Below are positions 6,039 through 9,927 of a stretch of DNA of 9,927 bases, in pieces; the first letter of the stretch is position 1, and each line of letters opens with the position of its first letter. The notes beneath the pieces were generated by a model. It did no database searches. It worked only from the letters and a program-made list of their open reading frames with translations, and had not been told where the DNA came from. The DNA comes from Spirochaetaceae bacterium (GTDB lineage: Bacteria > Spirochaetota > Spirochaetia > Treponematales > Breznakiellaceae), in the NCBI GenBank assembly GCA_031265025.1, contig JAISDF010000092.1:1-9927 (forward strand), written 5' to 3'. Both the position numbers and the translations under genes were made by a program.

Positions 6039-7124
6039 TTAGCGCTTGGTCAGATACTTGCGTATGTCCAGGGCCACGGCGATGACAATGATGGCGCCTT
6101 TAACTATCTGCTGCCAGTAAGGGGACATATTGATAAAGGTGAGGCCGTAGTTGATAACCGAGAAGATAAGCACACCTATCACTATGCCCGGAACGGTCCC
6201 TATGCCGCCCAGATTGGAAACACCGCCGACAACACAGGCCGCTATGGCGTCCAGTTCATAGCCGTTGCCGTAGTTGTTTGTGGCGCCGCCGGTGCGGGCC
6301 GCTTCCAGGGTTCCGCCCAGGCCGTAGAGTACCGCCGCCAGGATATACATGAGAATGAGCGTTCTGCCCACATTGACCCCTGATACCCGGGCCGCTTCGG
6401 CATTGCCCCCTATCGCGTAGATATTTTTGCCAAAGGTGGTTTTGTTGTAGAGGACATACACCAAAACCGTTACAACAGCGGCGATAATGATGATGTAGTT
6501 AATCGGAAACTTGTGTACCGCCCCGGTAAGGCCGTCCCCGGCGCCGAAGACCAGTCCGTGGCCTTCCACATAACGCACCGAATTTGTACCCAGTATCCTG
6601 AAACGGTCATCAAAGCCGGCTATGGGCTGGGCCCCGTAGGGGGGACGGTCAAAGTACAGGGAGGTAACTCCGTATACGGCAACCTGGGAACCGAGGGTGG
6701 CTATAAAGGCCGGAACCTTGAGCTTGGCGATGAAAGCCCCGTTGAGAAAGCCAAAAACACCGCAGGCGGCCATGGCAAACAGTATGGGAATAATGAAGGG
6801 CAGCACCGGAAGATTGGGATACATACGCCGTGTATAATCCGTCGTTTGAAGCAGTGAGGCGGAAAAGACCGCCGCCAGTCCTACCTGCCTTCCGGCCGAA
6901 AGGTCAACTCCGCCGGTAATGAGTATGCCGCCTATTCCCATAGCTATGATTATCCTCGTGGCGGACATATTGAGTATGTTGAGGAAGTTCTTTATGGAAA
7001 GAAACGAAGGTTCCTTTATGGCGATTATCAGTACAAGTACGATAAACACAAAGTATATGGCGTACTGGACTATAAAGCCGGTAACATTTTTCAGTCCGAA
7101 TCTCCGGGTCTGTAATTCTTCCAT
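6039..7124 (-). CDS. mglC: Galactose/glucose ABC transporter permease MglC
   Basis: The inner-membrane channel subunit of a sugar importer, 361 residues (E. coli MglC has 336). It is hydrophobic, with about ten predicted membrane segments, for example near 17-36, 55-72, 108-130, 134-157, 208-226, 255-272, 309-329 and 337-354. Diagnostic blocks match E. coli MglC: GGVDLSAGRQVGLAAV (71-86), YAIGGNAEAARVSGVNVGR (236-254, the loop that contacts the ATPase), ATNNYGNGYELDAIAACVVGG (281-301) and INYGLT plus PYWQQIVKGAI. A loop at about 172-207 is longer than in E. coli and accounts for much of the extra length. The start is ATG 7124, supported by GGAG (7132-7135) with seven-base spacing in the 14-bp gap after mglA. 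A longer in-frame reading from 7223 would run inside mglA with no conservation. It is the last gene of mglBAC and converges on the PHP gene. Confidence 0.96.
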   Translation of the reverse strand: MEELQTRRFGLKNVTGFIVQYAIYFVFIVLVLIIAIKEPSFLSIKNFLNILNMSATRIIIAMGIGGILITGGVDLSAGRQVGLAAVFSASLLQTTDYTRRMYPNLPVLPFIIPILFAMAACGVFGFLNGAFIAKLKVPAFIATLGSQVAVYGVTSLYFDRPPYGAQPIAGFDDRFRILGTNSVRYVEGHGLVFGAGDGLTGAVHKFPINYIIIIAAVVTVLVYVLYNKTTFGKNIYAIGGNAEAARVSGVNVGRTLILMYILAAVLYGLGGTLEAARTGGATNNYGNGYELDAIAACVVGGVSNLGGIGTVPGIVIGVLIFSVINYGLTFINMSPYWQQIVKGAIIVIAVALDIRKYLTKR

Positions 7125-7138
7125 GATATTACTCCGTA

Positions 7139-8653
7139 TTACATGAATTGCGCCGCGAGACGCATGATTTGTTCCTGGTCCGCTTCCCGGCCTTCCAGTA
7201 TGCCGGTTACCCTTCCGGCGCACATCACCATGATGCGGTCAGATATGCCCAAAAGTTCCGGCATTTCAGACGAAATCATGATGATGCTTTTGCCCTGTTT
7301 GGCCAGATCAATGATGATTGTATAGATTTCGTATTTCGCGCTGACATCTACGCCCCTGGTCGGTTCATCGAGGATGAGTATTTCAGGCTGGGTGAGAAGC
7401 CAGCGGGCAAAGAGAACCTTCTGCTGATTTCCGCCTGAAAGATCGCGTATCTTGTTTTTTGCGCTTGGCGTCTTTACCTGGAGGGCGCGGATATTTTTTT
7501 GGGTATCCTCTTCGCCCTGTTTTTCGTTGATGATTCCCAGGGGGCCTATGTAACGCTTTAGATTGGCAAGAAGCATGTTCGCCTTGATTGAAAGCATGGG
7601 AATAATTCCCGTGGCCCTCCTTTCCTCGGTAAGAAGGGCCATCTTGTGGGCCTTGGCCTGGGTGGGGTTTTTGATGATTACTTCCTGATTATCAATATAG
7701 ATATGGCCGCTTTCTATGGACCTGAGGCCAAAGAGGGCTTCAACCAGTTCGGTGCGCTGCGCGCCGACCAGTCCCCCTATGCCGAGGATTTCTCCCCGGC
7801 GCACCGAAAAACTTACGTCCCTGAAAGAACCTTTCTGCGGGGATGTGAGAGATTCTACCTTAAGCAAAACCTCTCCGGGAACATTGTCCTTGGGAGGAAA
7901 ACGGTTGCTGAGATCCCGTCCCACCATGTATTTAATGATGAGGTCCGTTGTCAATGTTCCGGCCTCATAAGTTCCCACATGGCGGCCGTCCCGCAGGATG
8001 GAAACCTCGTCTGATATGCTGAGTATTTCTTCGATCTTGTGGGAAATATATATGACGGCGACGCCTTCTTGCCTGAGCCGCCTGATGATTTCAAAAAGAC
8101 TGGATACTTCATGCTCGGTAAGCGATGAAGTAGGTTCATCCATGATGATTACCTTCGCGTTATACGAAACAGCCTTGGCGATTTCCAGGGACTGTTTTTT
8201 TGATACCGAAAGCTCCATGACCCATACCCTTGGATCAATATCCATATTGAGTTTCTCAAAAAGATCCACCGTGTCCCGGTACATACGCTTGTGATCTACA
8301 AATTTGAAAGGACCCGCGCCCCGGCGCGGATAACGGCCGAGCCAGAGGTTTTCCATTACGCTCCGGTACGGTATGGGAAGGAGTTCCTGGTGTATCATGG
8401 AAATCCCCGCGTCAAGAGCCTGGCGGGAATTATTGAAATACTCAGGCTTTCCGTCCAGGATGATTTCACCGGAATCAGGTTCGTAGATGCCGAAAAGGCA
8501 CTTCATCAGCGTTGATTTACCGGCGCCGTTTTCTCCCATGAGGGCGTGGACCGTACCGGGCCTGATGTTGACGGAAATATCATCAAGGGCCTTTACGCCG
8601 GGAAAGGATTTGGAGATATGCCGTATTTGCAGTATAAAACCATCCTGATCCAT
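7139..8653 (-). CDS. mglA: Galactose/glucose ABC transporter ATPase MglA
   Basis: The cytoplasmic ATPase of the importer, a double-length protein with two nucleotide-binding domains in 504 residues (E. coli 506). NBD1 has Walker A GENGAGKST (40-48), the Q-loop at Q89, signature region ELSVSKKQSLEIAKA (147-161), Walker B VIIMDEPTSSL (168-178) and the H-loop H205. NBD2 has a degenerate Walker A, GGLVGAQRT (293-301), a consensus signature LSGGNQQK (405-412), Walker B ILILDEPTRGVD (425-436), and a serine in SSEMPEL where the H-loop histidine would be. This asymmetry is normal for the MglA/RbsA/XylG group. Blocks such as SYNAKVIIMDEPTSSLTE, TEERRATGI and WLLTQPEIL follow E. coli MglA closely, so galactose/glucose rather than ribose or xylose is favoured. 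ATG 8653 has AAAGAGG (8661-8667) seven bases upstream. The gene follows the hairpin-filled spacer after mglB and leads into mglC after 14 bp. Confidence 0.97.
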   Translation of the reverse strand: MDQDGFILQIRHISKSFPGVKALDDISVNIRPGTVHALMGENGAGKSTLMKCLFGIYEPDSGEIILDGKPEYFNNSRQALDAGISMIHQELLPIPYRSVMENLWLGRYPRRGAGPFKFVDHKRMYRDTVDLFEKLNMDIDPRVWVMELSVSKKQSLEIAKAVSYNAKVIIMDEPTSSLTEHEVSSLFEIIRRLRQEGVAVIYISHKIEEILSISDEVSILRDGRHVGTYEAGTLTTDLIIKYMVGRDLSNRFPPKDNVPGEVLLKVESLTSPQKGSFRDVSFSVRRGEILGIGGLVGAQRTELVEALFGLRSIESGHIYIDNQEVIIKNPTQAKAHKMALLTEERRATGIIPMLSIKANMLLANLKRYIGPLGIINEKQGEEDTQKNIRALQVKTPSAKNKIRDLSGGNQQKVLFARWLLTQPEILILDEPTRGVDVSAKYEIYTIIIDLAKQGKSIIMISSEMPELLGISDRIMVMCAGRVTGILEGREADQEQIMRLAAQFM

Positions 8654-8685
8654 ACATAAGCCTCTTTATTTTATTAATGGACAAA

Positions 8686-8718
8686 GTCCCGGGCAAAGCC
8701 CTGGGCTTTGCCCGGGAC
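8686..8718 (-). repeat. Perfect 15-bp stem-loop upstream of mglA
   Basis: GTCCCGGGCAAAGCC (8686-8700), loop CTG (8701-8703) and a perfectly complementary right arm (8704-8718). It is GC-rich and very stable in DNA or RNA. It ends 18 bases before the mglA ribosome binding site, so it could act as a partial attenuator or as a barrier to 3' exonuclease. Confidence 0.85.
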
Positions 8719-8752
8719 CGGCGGCTTTCCCGGACAGCTTCGGCCAGGGAAA

Positions 8753-8785
8753 GGCAGTCCAAAAACCCGAGGTTTTGGGACTGCC
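8753..8785 (-). repeat. Near-perfect 15-bp stem-loop after mglB
   Basis: Arms 8753-8767 and 8771-8785 pair at 14 of 15 positions (one C/A difference) around a 3-base loop. It begins 13 bases after the mglB stop codon, the expected place for a stem protecting the 3' end of the mglB message. Confidence 0.8.
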
Positions 8786-8798
8786 CCGGAACAGCCGT

Positions 8799-9803
8799 TT
8801 ATTGAAACTGCCTGTAATTGTCTTTGGTAACTTTTTGATAGGGAACCCAGATATATTTGCCGTTGGTGACGGGCCAGGCGGTACTGTCAGGACCCTCGCC
8901 TGAGGCAAGGGCATAGGCCAGGTCAAAGGTCGCCTTGCCCTGGTTTTGGGCGTCGTTCAGTACTGTGCCGAGGAGGGTTCCTTCGGCAAGGGCCTGGAGT
9001 GCGGGGGCGGTGGCGTCAACGCCGACTACAGGAAGATATTTGTTATTTGAAAAATATCCGGCCTTGCGGAGGGACTCAATGGCGCCGAGGGCCATGTCGT
9101 CATTGTTGCAGAATACCACTTCGATACGGTTGCCAAAACGGGCATAGAAGGCATCCATCTTTTCTACAGCCCTGGGCCTGTCCCACATGGCGGTATCTTC
9201 GGCAAGCCGTTCAACCCTGATTCCCGCGGCCCGCACGGCTTTGATGGAATACTCGGTGCGGAGTTCGGCGTCCTGGTGTCCTGGTTCACCCTTGAGCATG
9301 ATGTACTGGAGTACGCCGTCCCTGTTTTTATCGGCCTCGGGATGGGCTTTCCAGTACTCGGCGACAATTTCGCCCTGCATGGTTCCTGATTCCTCGGCCT
9401 TGGCGCCTACATAGTACACCCTGTCCCAGCGGCTCATGTCTTCGGGAAGGGGCTCACGGTTAAAGAAAACCACCGGGGTGTTCTTTGCCTTGGCGCTCTC
9501 AATGATGGCCGCGGCCGCGGTTCGGTCCACGGGGTTGACGGCAATGGCGTTCATCTCCTTGGAAAGGAACGCGTCGACCTGATCGTTCTGGATAGGCTGG
9601 GCGTTCTGGGAATCCACAACGTCTAACGCGGCCTTGCCCCTGCCGTTCTCCTCGATGGCATTACGGGTATAGGACATAAAGGTGTCGTCGAATTTATAAA
9701 TCGCCACACCGATTTTGGGCTTGCCGCCTGATTTGTCTCCCTGTCCGGTACAGGCCATAGCGCACAGAATCACCACAAGGGCCGGCGCCAATACTTTCTT
9801 CAT
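8799..9803 (-). CDS. mglB: Galactose/glucose-binding lipoprotein MglB
   Basis: The substrate-binding subunit of the MglBAC importer, 334 residues (E. coli precursor 332). The N terminus MKKVLAPALVVILCAMAC is a signal peptide ending in a relaxed lipobox AMAC with Cys18, so it is probably a membrane-anchored lipoprotein, as is common in spirochaetes, rather than a free periplasmic protein. Nearly every sugar contact of E. coli MglB is kept: Y36, D40, F42, N115, H176, D178, R182, W207, N234, D263 and N283 match E. coli Y10, D14, F16, N91, H152, D154, R158, W183, N211, D236 and N256. The calcium loop DKNRDGVLQ (158-166) and its partner E228 are also kept. D-galactose or D-glucose is therefore the likely ligand. 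ATG 9803 has AGGAG (9811-9815) seven bases upstream; an in-frame ATG at 9827 lies before that site and is rejected. It is the first gene of mglBAC. Confidence 0.96.
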   Translation of the reverse strand: MKKVLAPALVVILCAMACTGQGDKSGGKPKIGVAIYKFDDTFMSYTRNAIEENGRGKAALDVVDSQNAQPIQNDQVDAFLSKEMNAIAVNPVDRTAAAAIIESAKAKNTPVVFFNREPLPEDMSRWDRVYYVGAKAEESGTMQGEIVAEYWKAHPEADKNRDGVLQYIMLKGEPGHQDAELRTEYSIKAVRAAGIRVERLAEDTAMWDRPRAVEKMDAFYARFGNRIEVVFCNNDDMALGAIESLRKAGYFSNNKYLPVVGVDATAPALQALAEGTLLGTVLNDAQNQGKATFDLAYALASGEGPDSTAWPVTNGKYIWVPYQKVTKDNYRQFQ

Positions 9804-9927
9804 TTTACATCTCCTAGTTTCTAGCATGAATCAAGAGCGAAAAACTCTTACTGTTAAGGATAGTTCTTGGGGAGAAATTTCTAAATACGATTTTTATTCT
9901 AAATTTAGCACAAAAAAAGCATTTTCA
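9804..9927 (-). promoter_or_regulatory. mglB upstream control region
   Basis: This region is AT-rich, unlike the genes around it, and holds no ORF. On the minus strand TTAACA (9852-9857, five of six matches to a -35) is followed after 17 bp by a weak TTGATT (9829-9834), the best promoter pairing I see but a poor one. Upstream are two perfect 10-bp palindromes, AGAAATTTCT (9873-9882) and CTAAATTTAG (9899-9908), with centres 26 bp apart, and a direct repeat TTCTAAAT at 9879-9886 and 9897-9904. A small stem AAGAG/CTCTT (loop seven) lies just before the start region. The operators and promoter are candidates only. Confidence 0.4.

Larger units (their letters stand above)
8654..8798 (-). repeat. 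mglB-mglA spacer with three consecutive inverted repeats
   Basis: About 100 of these 145 bases are inverted repeats. In transcript order the first is 8785-8753, with 15-base arms matching at 14 positions around a 3-base loop. The second is weaker, with seven-base arms CTTTCCC/GGGAAAG at 8725-8731 and 8747-8753. The third is 8718-8686, with perfect 15-base arms around a 3-base loop. Within the third, each arm can also fold alone as GGGC-AAA-GCCC or GGGC-TTT-GCCC. No long U run follows any stem; the third is followed by UUUGU. They look like REP/BIME-type elements or 3'-end stabilisers of the mglB message that lower read-through into mglA, as reported for intercistronic repeats after binding-protein genes such as malE. 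No convincing protein is encoded here. Confidence 0.8.

Noticed and set aside
7125..7223. Upstream extension of MglC by 33 residues
   Set aside because: It lies inside the mglA coding end, is not conserved, and ATG 7124 has a well-placed GGAG.
8666..8926. Minus-strand reading frame of 86 codons across the mglB-mglA spacer
   Set aside because: It runs through the end of mglB in another frame and through the inverted repeats. It has no family resemblance and no plausible start.
9804..9827. Upstream ATG for MglB at 9827
   Set aside because: It would place charged residues before the signal peptide, and the ribosome binding site lies downstream of it.
1..9927. CRISPR arrays, tRNA or rRNA genes, insertion sequences, toxin-antitoxin or defence genes
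   Set aside because: No regularly spaced repeats, RNA gene cores, transposases or nuclease-type genes were found on reading both strands.

Overview
The window carries eleven protein-coding genes on about 10 kb of moderately GC-rich DNA, with AT-rich promoter gaps between the transcription units. The gene set suggests a free-living or gut-associated spirochaete, most likely Treponema-like: a chromosomal ParA/ParB pair, a Gram-negative-type MglBAC sugar importer whose binding protein carries a relaxed lipobox, and a DRTGG/CBS-ATPase/PHP gene set typical of anaerobes that use [FeFe]-hydrogenase. The taxon is inferred from gene content only. No rRNA, tRNA, CRISPR array, insertion sequence or prophage gene was seen, and nothing looks recently acquired.

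Layout, left to right. (1) 1-466, minus: the N-terminal part of a TcdA-type E1-like enzyme that cyclises t6A37 in tRNA; the gene runs off the left edge. (2) 467-562: divergent promoter gap with an inverted repeat. (3) 563-1093, plus: a GNAT acetyltransferase of the phosphinothricin/methionine-sulfoximine type, whose end overlaps the end of parB. (4) 2697-1077, minus: parA-parB, overlapping by 11 bp, the chromosome-segregation pair. (5) 2698-2788: short divergent promoter region with a perfect 13-bp inverted repeat and a perfect -10 box. (6) 2789-6026, plus: a compact five-gene operon of DRTGG protein, HAD phosphatase, tandem-CBS plus anti-sigma-type ATPase, second DRTGG protein and PHP phosphoesterase. 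(7) 9803-6039, minus: mglB-mglA-mglC, a galactose/glucose ABC importer. Its 145-bp mglB-mglA spacer is filled by three consecutive inverted repeats. (8) 9804-9927: the mglB upstream region, AT-rich with two 10-bp palindromes.

How the genes work together. MglB binds sugar outside the inner membrane, MglC forms the channel and MglA supplies ATP hydrolysis. The hairpin array after mglB probably allows much more binding protein than transporter. ParA and ParB act together on parS sites, none of which is visible here. The five-gene operon is the least understood part. Its domains (DRTGG and CBS modules that bind adenine nucleotides in other proteins, a GHKL ATPase like the SpoIIAB/RsbW anti-sigma kinases, and two phosphatase folds) look like a nucleotide- or redox-sensing regulatory module. 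Related genes lie next to electron-bifurcating hydrogenase genes in several anaerobes. Here no hydrogenase gene adjoins them, because mglC converges 12 bp after the PHP gene.
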